Translations under genes and position numbers: made by a program
Shown here: positions 20,239-26,352 of the stretch, in pieces
Numbering within the stretch: the stretch's first letter is position 1
How the letters are laid out: each line of letters begins with the position of its first letter
Source: Zavarzinia compransoris
Lineage (GTDB): Bacteria; Pseudomonadota; Alphaproteobacteria; Zavarziniales; Zavarziniaceae
Length of the DNA: 64,000 bases
Assembly: GCF_003173055.1 (NCBI RefSeq)
Contig: NZ_QGLF01000005.1
Coordinates: 124,001 to 188,000, forward strand
Direction: 5' to 3'
Notes under the pieces: model-generated
What the model saw: the letters and a program-made list of their open reading frames with translations, nothing else
Told to the model about the DNA's origin: nothing
Databases searched by the model: none

Positions 20239-21477
20239 CTAGTTGTCTCCGAAGGTCTGCCGGGGAAGGACGAAGGCGCGTCCGCCCCAGCCGAGGCGAT
20301 TGACGCAACGTGCCTTCGTGTCTGGCCGGGCGGTCGAGATGTATTCGTGCAAAGCGTCACGGGCGAAGCGGCCCGGTGCCATGATCATGCCGAGGGAAAG
20401 CAGGTGTTCGCGGTAGGCGGTGCCGTCACCGGCCAGCAGCCGCATGGGCATACTCCATTCCTTCGTGCGGCCATCGCGATCGGTGACGCGCAAGAGGCGG
20501 CCCCAGTCTTCGCTTTCGGTGCTACGGGTTTCGGCCACCACTTCGAGAAGCGAGCAAAACCACTTCCATTCGATCGTGATGATGCCGGTTTCCTTGTCGG
20601 CGCGTTCGATGCGCTTTTCCACGCCATTGGCGACCACGCGGAACGGCCAGCGGGTCAGCTCTTCAGGCTCGCCAGCGGCAACGCGGCGAAGGGTTTCGCG
20701 CTCTTCGGCATCGCGATAGATCGGCAGGAAGGCCGGATCGCTCTTCAGTTTGGCGACGGCCTCGGCGGTCCAGCCCTCTTCGATCGCGTCGGCAATATCC
20801 CAGCCCTTCGGGATCACGCCTTCGCGAAGCGTTTTCTCACCGTCCATCCATATCCATGCGCCGAGGCGATCGGGCGGAAGGTGCAGGACGGCGGAAGCGC
20901 CAGTCGCGCGCGCCAGCTCGCAAACCTTGTCGCCAAATTGCTGCCCGGCTTCGTCATTGTCGGTCGCAATGATCACGGTGCGCCCGGCGACGGCGGACCA
21001 ATCTGCCTTGTGAGGCGACTTCGCGCCATGCGGCGGCGTTGTCGCTGTCATATCGGGGAAGAGGATCGCGGCAGCGTCGGCGGCTTTCTCACCTTCGGCA
21101 ACAATGATGGGGGCATCGGCGCGGGTGACGATGCCGGGCAGGCGATAAAGCGGGCGCGGTTCGGGAATGCCCTTCGCGCGCCAGGCGCGGCGGCCTTTGC
21201 CGAGGTCGCAATAGGTGATCGGCAGATAATCCTTCGCCGGTTTTCCAGCATCGTCCACATAGTCGAACCGGGCGACGTAGCCGATCAATCGGGCTTCAGG
21301 ATCGTGATAAGGCCACGCCTTCACCGGCTCCCCCAACTTCGGATGCCGAAACTGCATGGCGGGCGCGTCATCGGGAACGGGAACGATCGGCAGCTTCTCG
21401 CCTGCCTTCGGCGCGGGGCTTTCGGCCAGCGCGATTTCGTCCGCCGACAAGGGCGCAAACATCGCGTTCATGGTCAT
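20239..21477 (-). CDS. Toprim primase fused to the N-terminal part of DUF927
   Basis: A 412-residue protein. Residues ~75-240 contain a Toprim domain: PIIVAEGEKAADAA supplies the catalytic Glu, and VIIATDNDEAGQQF the D-x-D. From about 275 the sequence becomes DUF927-like (WFCSLLEVVAETRS, WSMPMRLLAGDG, NRLGWGGRAFVLPRQTFGDN) and stops inside that domain; the next gene continues it in another frame. It should make primers for satellite replication. The ATG overlaps the previous stop (ATGA). Whether the break inside DUF927 is natural or a one-base frameshift is discussed as a finding. Confidence 0.82.
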   Translation of the reverse strand: MTMNAMFAPLSADEIALAESPAPKAGEKLPIVPVPDDAPAMQFRHPKLGEPVKAWPYHDPEARLIGYVARFDYVDDAGKPAKDYLPITYCDLGKGRRAWRAKGIPEPRPLYRLPGIVTRADAPIIVAEGEKAADAAAILFPDMTATTPPHGAKSPHKADWSAVAGRTVIIATDNDEAGQQFGDKVCELARATGASAVLHLPPDRLGAWIWMDGEKTLREGVIPKGWDIADAIEEGWTAEAVAKLKSDPAFLPIYRDAEERETLRRVAAGEPEELTRWPFRVVANGVEKRIERADKETGIITIEWKWFCSLLEVVAETRSTESEDWGRLLRVTDRDGRTKEWSMPMRLLAGDGTAYREHLLSLGMIMAPGRFARDALHEYISTARPDTKARCVNRLGWGGRAFVLPRQTFGDN

Positions 21478-21764
21478 GCGTCCACCCCCAGCATGTCAGC
21501 AAGGGCGCGGGCGGCTTCGGCCTGGCCGGTTCCTGCCAGATACGCGGCAAGGCTCACCGGATCACCGCCGCACTCGTCGGTGGCGAAGTCGGCCCATTTG
21601 CCGGTATTCATGTTCACCCGGAAGCTTCCGGGGTTGCGATCGGATCGCCGAGGATTGCGCGCCACCCATTCGTGGCCGACGCGGCGACCATCGGGCAGCC
21701 ACCGCGCCAAGAGCGACGGCAGTGCCGCAATCGCGGCGGCATTGATGCGGGAAAAGTCGATCAA
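21474..21764 (-). CDS. Primase N-terminal domain protein
   Basis: A 96-residue protein from a TTG start that overlaps the previous stop (TTGA), with AAGGGA 8 bases before it. MIDFSRINAAAIAALPSLL, the short GRRVGHEWVARNP and GSFRVNMNTGKWADFAT, then GGDPVSLAAYLAG, are the usual N-terminal module of phage and satellite DNA primases. The Cys ligands of the classical CHC2 zinc finger are mostly absent; only one Cys (TDECGGD) remains. Together with the next two genes it makes one split primase/helicase. A longer frame upstream lacks similarity and is not used. Confidence 0.7.
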   Translation of the reverse strand: MIDFSRINAAAIAALPSLLARWLPDGRRVGHEWVARNPRRSDRNPGSFRVNMNTGKWADFATDECGGDPVSLAAYLAGTGQAEAARALADMLGVDA

Positions 21765-22126
21765 TGCGCCAATCCCTTCTTCAGTTTCGCGTATATGGCG
21801 CGCAGCCATGCCGCTTGTTTTTCGGTCGGTTCGGCGTCCAAGATCAGCCGATCCGCCATGTCGGACACGAAGACAAATTCCTTCAGGGAAAGGCCAGTTT
21901 GCCCTTGGTTCCGACACCACGTCGCCAGCTCGCACCACGTCGCCGGTTCCTTGGCTTCGGTCTTCGGATCGCCGAGGGCTTCGGCCAGGGCGTGAAGGTC
22001 AAGCCCGGCGCTTTCGAGGGTGCGCCGGATCGCTGCCACCGTCGCCAGCACTTCCCCATCGTGATCCGTGGCAAGGCGCGTGATCAGCTTGGAAAGCTTC
22101 GGTGCAATGGTCGCGAGGGCCGCCAT
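21761..22126 (-). CDS. Conserved phage/satellite protein of unknown function
   Basis: A 121-residue, mostly helical protein (LITRLATDHDGEVLATVAAI, RTLESAGLDLHALAEAL, then a C-terminal TEKQAAWLRAIYAKLKKG). Proteins with this pattern are common next to primase genes in alphaproteobacterial prophages. It is sandwiched between the AlpA-like gene (6 bases upstream) and the primase piece (TTGA overlap). I do not recognise a catalytic motif. Confidence 0.65.
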   Translation of the reverse strand: MAALATIAPKLSKLITRLATDHDGEVLATVAAIRRTLESAGLDLHALAEALGDPKTEAKEPATWCELATWCRNQGQTGLSLKEFVFVSDMADRLILDAEPTEKQAAWLRAIYAKLKKGLAH

Positions 22127-22132
22127 GTCGCG

Positions 22133-22411
22133 TCACCCGTGCGACGTGTTGCGGACGGGATCGCCCAGCTTGTCGGCGGCCCAGCTATCCAGCTCCACGG
22201 TCGGATAGAGCGGGGTCCGGTTCACCTTCTGATAGGCAGGGCCGCCACCGACCGAAGCCCACTTCGCGAGCGTTGCCGGGGCAACCTCGATGCCGTGAAC
22301 GATCTTCAGATAGTCGGCAGCTTCCCAACGACGAAGGCGGGGCTTGCGAAGGGCGGGCGGCAGGCAAGGCTCCGCCGTTCCCGCCGAAGCGGGTTTCAAT
22401 TCTTCAGTCAT
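22133..22411 (-). CDS. AlpA-like helix-turn-helix regulator
   Basis: A 92-residue DNA-binding protein. The core RRWEAADYLKIVHGIEVAPATLAKWASVGGGPAYQKV followed by PLYPTVELDSWA is the winged-helix form shared by AlpA and excisionases, with the recognition helix at about 48-58 and the wing after GGGP. (Motif given in its two recognisable parts: WEAADYL near 28 and LAKWASVGGGPAY near 48.) In PICIs AlpA activates the excision, replication and packaging operon and is the target of helper control. Its position at the head of the replication operon fits that role. Confidence 0.75.
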   Translation of the reverse strand: MTEELKPASAGTAEPCLPPALRKPRLRRWEAADYLKIVHGIEVAPATLAKWASVGGGPAYQKVNRTPLYPTVELDSWAADKLGDPVRNTSHG

Positions 22412-22427
22412 TTTGGCCTCTCCTAGA

Positions 22428-23135
22428 TTAGCTCTTCAGAAGATCGCCCATCGCCAGGATGGTTTTCGAAGAGAACTCGCGTATCTGTCGCAAATCGCCG
22501 TGGTTGTTGCGATCTGCCTCCATTTCTTTCGACCACTTCATGAGCTCGTCCATTTCAGTCGGGATCACCGAATAATGGTGCTCCTCGCTGAAGCACTTGC
22601 AGTAGATGCGGATTGCGGCCTGCGGATATGGTCCCCACAAAATGACGTCGATCCCCCAGTAATTGGGAATGCGATTGGTTCCGACTTGCTCAACCGGCAA
22701 ATTGTCCACGGCTTCGCGCAAGCTCCCGTCCGCTGCCGCCTCGATCAGCGCGACAATGGCATCACGGAACGAATGGCTGGCAGGCAGCTTTTGAAGAGCC
22801 GGGATCGGGAAGGCCGACAAGCCCCAGCTCGAAGGCGGATTGCCATCGTTGCTGTCGCTACGGGCGTCATTCCGAATGCTCACTTCACCGCCGCGCGACG
22901 GCAGGCCCGAATAGTCTTCCACCGTCTGCACGGCGTTCTTCACCATCGAACTGCCAGCGACGGCGACAAGTAGATTCGCCACGTCCGTCGCGCTCATCTT
23001 CGCCGCACTGCGTCCGCGCCCGCCCTTCGTCCGCAAACCAGCGTCAGCAAGATTCCGGTCGTGCAGAGTGACAGTCGCTTCCGGTGCGCCGAACGTCTCG
23101 GCAATCCGCTTCACCATTTCGCCTGGGCTTGCCAT
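22428..23135 (-). CDS. Uncharacterised protein with putative N-terminal HTH
   Basis: A 235-residue protein, first gene of the left-going operon. Residues 1-60 (SPGEMVKRIAETFGAPEATV, RNLADAGLRTKGGRG, SATDVANLLVAVAG) look like a small DNA-binding domain seen at the start of alphaproteobacterial phage regulators. The remainder has no motif I recognise. Twin dyad sites lie 27-88 bases upstream of its start, so it is likely controlled there and may itself be a regulator. Confidence 0.6.
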   Translation of the reverse strand: MASPGEMVKRIAETFGAPEATVTLHDRNLADAGLRTKGGRGRSAAKMSATDVANLLVAVAGSSMVKNAVQTVEDYSGLPSRGGEVSIRNDARSDSNDGNPPSSWGLSAFPIPALQKLPASHSFRDAIVALIEAAADGSLREAVDNLPVEQVGTNRIPNYWGIDVILWGPYPQAAIRIYCKCFSEEHHYSVIPTEMDELMKWSKEMEADRNNHGDLRQIREFSSKTILAMGDLLKS

Positions 23136-23161
23136 CGTATTCGCTCCATCAATCCGCTATC

Positions 23162-23223
23162 CCCATTTGTGTAGCAGACGAATGGGATGGGCGCAAGTTC
23201 CATTTGTGCAGAGGACGAATGGG
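23162..23223. promoter_or_regulatory. Twin dyad operators before the satellite's leftward operon
   Basis: Two nearly identical 24-25 bp sites (23162-23186 and 23200-23223) each read CCATTTGT, 7-8 variable bases, ACGAATGG, an inverted repeat with one mismatch per site. They are spaced by 37 bp and lie just upstream of the first leftward gene. Paired dyads at this place are expected for the element's master repressor, probably the XRE protein encoded at 23493. Confidence 0.6.
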
Positions 23224-23229
23224 CACGAA

Positions 23230-23260
23230 AAAGCCGCCCCATTGCAAGACAGGGCGGCTT
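23230..23260 (-). terminator. Rho-independent terminator (minus strand)
   Basis: Reading the minus strand, AAGCCGCCC and GGGCGGCTT form a 9-bp stem around a 12-base loop and run into TTTTT. It ends the transcript of the 66-residue gene at 23278-23478 and insulates the twin-operator promoter region. Confidence 0.8.
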
Positions 23261-23277
23261 GGCGGTTCGATCATCGT

Positions 23278-23478
23278 CTAGGACTTCCGGTCACGCTCAT
23301 CGCGATAGGTCTGAAGCAGCTCGTTCGCCTCGGTCAGCACGTCATCGAGAATGTCTGCCACCGCATGAAGAGCCGACATTTGCTTCCGGTCGGATATGTC
23401 GCTGGCCGCCATGAAGATCGCTTCGGCCAGGTCGCGGGCTTTGCCAATGCTGTCTTGCGCGTCGATCACCTTGCACAT
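23278..23478 (-). CDS. Small helical satellite protein
   Basis: A 66-residue, acidic and fully helical protein (KARDLAEAIFMAASDI, MSALHAVADILDDVLTEANELL). No known motif. It starts 14 bases from the divergent XRE gene and is followed by a terminator, so it forms its own transcript. Proteins of this kind are frequent near phage repressors; its role is unknown. Confidence 0.55.
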   Translation of the reverse strand: MCKVIDAQDSIGKARDLAEAIFMAASDISDRKQMSALHAVADILDDVLTEANELLQTYRDERDRKS

Positions 23479-23492
23479 GCCGCAGCCTCCCC

Positions 23493-23730
23493 ATGCTGGC
23501 CCGGCCAGCCGACTTGCTCGAAATGGGCGCTCTTCTCGATTGGTCGCAACAGCAGCTTGCCGATGCCGTGCGCGTCGGCGTTGTCACCGTCCGCCAGTTT
23601 GAAGGCGGCGGATCGCAGCCGCGCAACGCCACGCTGGACGTGATCCAGCGTGCGCTTGAAGAGCGCTGGCGTTATCTTCGTCGAAGAGAATGGCGAAGGG
23701 CCGGGCGTCCGGCTTAAAAAGGGGAAGTGA
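23493..23730 (+). pseudogene. XRE-family repressor with a frameshift near its C-terminus
   Basis: Residues 14-55 form a clear Cro/CI-type helix-turn-helix: LLDWSQQQLADAVRVGVVTV, then RQFEGGGSQPRNATLDVIQRALE. At about 23660 the frame ends its similarity, and the expected C-terminal motif appears in another frame: GVIFVEENGEGPGVRLKK, ending at a TGA at 23728-23730. Removing one base near 23659-23662 restores one protein of about 78 residues. Without that, the gene ends at 23717 with an unrelated tail. It occupies the position of the master repressor of PICIs. The helix-turn-helix itself is intact, so partial function is possible. A sequencing error cannot be excluded. Confidence 0.7.
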
Positions 23731-23731
23731 A

Positions 23732-24220
23732 ATGCTGACATGGGCTGAAAGACTGACGCTTTGGAACCAGTATGAGATTCTGAAGCGGATCAATCCTGAC
23801 GACACGAAAGAATATGAGACCAATCAGGGAATTCTATCGAACGGCTATGAGCAATACTATTCGGAGATAAACCCGTCGATCTATGCCGAGACAACAAAGC
23901 GGGAAGTCTCGCGCGAGGTCGAGGAAATCTTGAACGTATTCCGCGCCATCAAGTTTTCCTGCCTGAAGCTCGGCTACACTCCGAAGAGCCGCTATGCCGA
24001 GTTCGAAGGCTTCGACGGCAACGAAGAGGGCGATCAATATGGCTTTGCCATGTTCGTTCGCCGCACCCTCGGCAAGTGGGATGAACTGAAGGACGCGCCC
24101 GACAACTCGCATAGCAATGTGCTGGAACGCTATCGGCGGATGCTCGCAACCTGGCATCGGCTCGGTGAGAAGTATGAGCTAACCGAAGCCGAGATTGAAG
24201 AAATGGCCGAATCCAGATGA
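23732..24220 (+). CDS. YfbU-family protein (satellite cargo)
   Basis: A 162-residue cytoplasmic protein with clear YfbU features: LTWAERLTLWNQYEILKRIN at the start (split: LTWAERL, LWNQYEIL), a middle FRAIKFSCLKL, FEGFDGNEEGDQYGF and a C-terminal LERYRRMLATWH. Full length. GGGGAAG lies just before the ATG. It lies 1 base after the repressor and is read with it, so it would be expressed in the integrated, quiescent state. The family's biochemical role is unknown; E. coli YfbU has been linked to MazF-dependent death. A defence or superinfection function is possible but unproven. Confidence 0.8.
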   Translation: MLTWAERLTLWNQYEILKRINPDDTKEYETNQGILSNGYEQYYSEINPSIYAETTKREVSREVEEILNVFRAIKFSCLKLGYTPKSRYAEFEGFDGNEEGDQYGFAMFVRRTLGKWDELKDAPDNSHSNVLERYRRMLATWHRLGEKYELTEAEIEEMAESR

Positions 24221-24498
24221 CGGAAGCCGACGAAGACTTTCTAGCGAACACGGCCCTAGACGCTCACGAATGGCGTGGCGTCGGGCAACTCGCGAATGCA
24301 ATTGGCGAGTTTGAACCGCTCGCCAAGCGCGGCAACCTCGGCGAGACGGTGGCCGAACGGCTTGTGTCCCTCGGCATCGCCGAAAAGGGTCCGTTTTCCT
24401 CGGCATATGCAGCCAGGGGAATGCCGGTCGGCTATCGCCTCACCGAACTCGGCTGGAAACTGAAAGATCGCGGACGCTATCCCAAGCGGAAACGCTAG
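24217..24498 (+). CDS. Uncharacterised small protein, YfbU partner
   Basis: A 93-residue protein overlapping the YfbU stop by 4 bases (ATGA), so it is co-translated. LANTALDAHEWRGVGQLANA, GETVAERLVSLGIAEKG and GYRLTELGWKLKDR suggest a small winged-helix fold (helix-helix-wing), but no assignment is safe. Coupled expression suggests a two-gene unit with YfbU. Confidence 0.6.
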   Translation: MTEADEDFLANTALDAHEWRGVGQLANAIGEFEPLAKRGNLGETVAERLVSLGIAEKGPFSSAYAARGMPVGYRLTELGWKLKDRGRYPKRKR

Positions 24499-24500
24499 TT

Positions 24501-24592
24501 TGTAGCACCTGTAGCACCTGCCGATTTCGCTCGGTGCTACAGGATTTTCCCTTTATTTTCAGCGTTGTAGCACCTGTAGCACCTGTAGCACC
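24501..24592. repeat. Iteron cluster 2 (TGTAGCACC / GGTGCTACA), putative origin
   Basis: Copies of the same 9-mer as cluster 1, in the other orientation, start at 24501, 24510, 24566, 24575 and 24584; one inverted copy is at 24533. Between them lies the AT-rich stretch 24542-24560. The cluster sits in the only non-coding gap near the integrase, between two convergent genes. An AT-rich spacer between iteron blocks is the layout of a replication origin. Confidence 0.7.
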
Positions 24593-24619
24593 ACGAAAAA
24601 CCGTGTCCGCGCGACGGTT

Positions 24620-25897
24620 TCAGGCTTTGGGCTTGCGGTTCGGCAGTTGGACCACTTTGCCTTCGGCTCCCGTCATCATCCCGTGGATCGTCCGCGCCAC
24701 CTTGTCGGCAGCGGCAATCAACACGCTGTCGAGGTGATGCACATAGCGCGAAGTCACCGATCCAGCCGCGTGGCCCAGCATCGCGGCGATCGTGCTTTCG
24801 GTGAAGCCAAGATCACCGGCCACGCTGGCGTAGGAATGCCGCAAGGTGTGAGGCGTGACGCCTTCCAACTCGGCGCGCTTTACGATCCGACGCCACGCGC
24901 CGGGCATCCCACCGAATGCGCCTTCGCCGCGAAGGGCGGTCAGCACGAAGGGGTTTTCCTTTTCCCGCTCTATCGTCGCCAGCACGTCGAACACTGGCCT
25001 TCCGATCGGGCGGACGGATGCGCCTTCCTTCGAATCTTCGAGGCGGAAGCATCCGCCATCGTCATCGACTTCAGCCCATTTCAGATTTTCGACTTCGCCG
25101 AGGCGGCAGCCGGTGAGGGCAAGCAACCATGCGCCCTTGATCCCTTGTGCGGTTTCCGCGTCGGCCTCGGCAGCGGCCAGCGCCTTACCCAGCGCCTTGT
25201 ATTCGTCGGCGGTCAATCGCCGCTGGCGTCGGTTATCGGCGGGGCGCTTCACGCCGGTCGCGGGATTGAACGGGATCACGCCTTCCGACACTGCGAAGGA
25301 CAGGATGCCGCCGAGAAGGCCAGCGGTTCGGGCTGCCGTGCCGGTGCCGCCTTCCACGATCGCCTTGCCGCGCTTCCGGTCGGTTTTCTCCACCACCGCC
25401 GTCTTTCCGCTGGCAACGTCGCGGATGAACCGGGCTACGTCTGCCTGGGTCATATCACGGACAAGCTTGTTGCCGAGAAGCGGCCTTATATGCCGGTCGA
25501 TCCTGCCGCGATCGGTGTAGAGCGTGGAAGCCTTCTTTGCCTTCCCGCCCTTGCCCATGATCAAGCCGCGCTCGGCAGCCTGAAGATAGTTGTCGCAGAG
25601 CTGCGACACGGTGAGCGATTTCCGGCGCGTCACCCGATCCTCTTGCGGGTCTTCGCCGCGCGCCACGTCGCCGAGGATGCCCTTGGCTTCCCTCCTGGCC
25701 TCTTCCACCGTCAACGGGCCGTGCGTTCCGACCTTCACGCGCCGGGTGCGGACGCCAGCGCGGTATTGCGCGACATAGACCTTCCGGCCAGTCGGCCACA
25801 CCCGCACACCGAAGCCGGGAAGCTCATCGTCCCATTCGAAATAGTCGCTCGATTTCGGCTCAAGGCCGTCGATCAGCCTCTTTGTGAGCTTCGCCAC
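24620..25897 (-). CDS. int: Tyrosine recombinase / integrase
   Basis: A 425-residue P4-type integrase that recombines the element with tRNA-Arg. An N-terminal DUF4102 arm-binding domain (KLTKRLIDGLEPK, GFGVRVWPTGRKVYVAQYR), a core-binding domain (~95-205) and a catalytic domain with Arg in TGCRLGEVENLKW (~267), HTLRH (~347-351), LGH (~375) and Tyr in SRYVHH (~385) are all present. The GTG at 25897 is used because GGAGGG precedes it; ATG codons upstream lie within the AGGAAGC repeats. The gene is adjacent to attR, as usual, and convergent with the YfbU unit. Confidence 0.95.
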   Translation of the reverse strand: MAKLTKRLIDGLEPKSSDYFEWDDELPGFGVRVWPTGRKVYVAQYRAGVRTRRVKVGTHGPLTVEEARREAKGILGDVARGEDPQEDRVTRRKSLTVSQLCDNYLQAAERGLIMGKGGKAKKASTLYTDRGRIDRHIRPLLGNKLVRDMTQADVARFIRDVASGKTAVVEKTDRKRGKAIVEGGTGTAARTAGLLGGILSFAVSEGVIPFNPATGVKRPADNRRQRRLTADEYKALGKALAAAEADAETAQGIKGAWLLALTGCRLGEVENLKWAEVDDDGGCFRLEDSKEGASVRPIGRPVFDVLATIEREKENPFVLTALRGEGAFGGMPGAWRRIVKRAELEGVTPHTLRHSYASVAGDLGFTESTIAAMLGHAAGSVTSRYVHHLDSVLIAAADKVARTIHGMMTGAEGKVVQLPNRKPKA

Positions 25898-25918
25898 AAT
25901 TGCCCTCCCAGACGCTAC

Positions 25919-25946
25919 AGGAAGCATATAGGAAGCAGCAGGAAGC
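25919..25946 (+). repeat. Putative integrase arm-type sites near attR
   Basis: AGGAAGCATATAGGAAGC at 25919-25936 repeats the left-end site with one change, and a third AGGAAGC unit follows at 25940-25946. A further unit is at 26038-26044, just before attR. These lie between the integrase start and the att core, where arm sites and the int promoter are expected, so integrase may repress its own gene. Confidence 0.55.
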
Positions 25947-26065
25947 AAATGCGGGTAATTTCGCGCGCAACCGCTGCCTTTCCCTATGCCAGGAAATGGC
26001 AGCGATCATAATAGTCTAGCGATGCCGGGTAAACAGCAGGAAGCACCGGAAAAGCACCACAACGC

Positions 26066-26113
26066 GCCCTCCGAAGGCAGAGGCCGAAGGTTCGAATCCT
26101 TTCGGGTCCGCCA
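26066..26113 (+). repeat. attR: 48-bp direct repeat of the tRNA-Arg 3' end
   Basis: Identical to 11264-11311. Only the anticodon-arm-to-CCA part is present; no acceptor 5' half or D arm precedes it, so this copy is not a tRNA gene. It marks the right junction; chromosomal sequence resumes at 26114, 239 bases before cas3. In those 239 bases I see no gene. Confidence 0.95.
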
Positions 26114-26352
26114 GAGTTTCCTAAGATTCTATCGCCAGCCACAGACTTGTCCGACTTGCTTCGGACAAGCTGATTCCGGATTGCGCTCTGCTTGTGTGGG
26201 GCCGCGCAGCGCCTGCTGCGGGGCCGCCTGGGGTAACATCTCGCACAATTGATCCTCCGAGGCGCCCGCTTGTGCCGTCGCGCCGCGTGTAGCGTTGAGC
26301 GGCGGATATCCTCTAGGGTTGTCTGCGGCGTGTCGACTGGCGGGAGAGGAAT

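Noticed and set aside
26066-26113. Second tRNA-Arg gene
   Set aside because: Only the 3' 48 bases are present; the 5' acceptor strand and D arm are missing.
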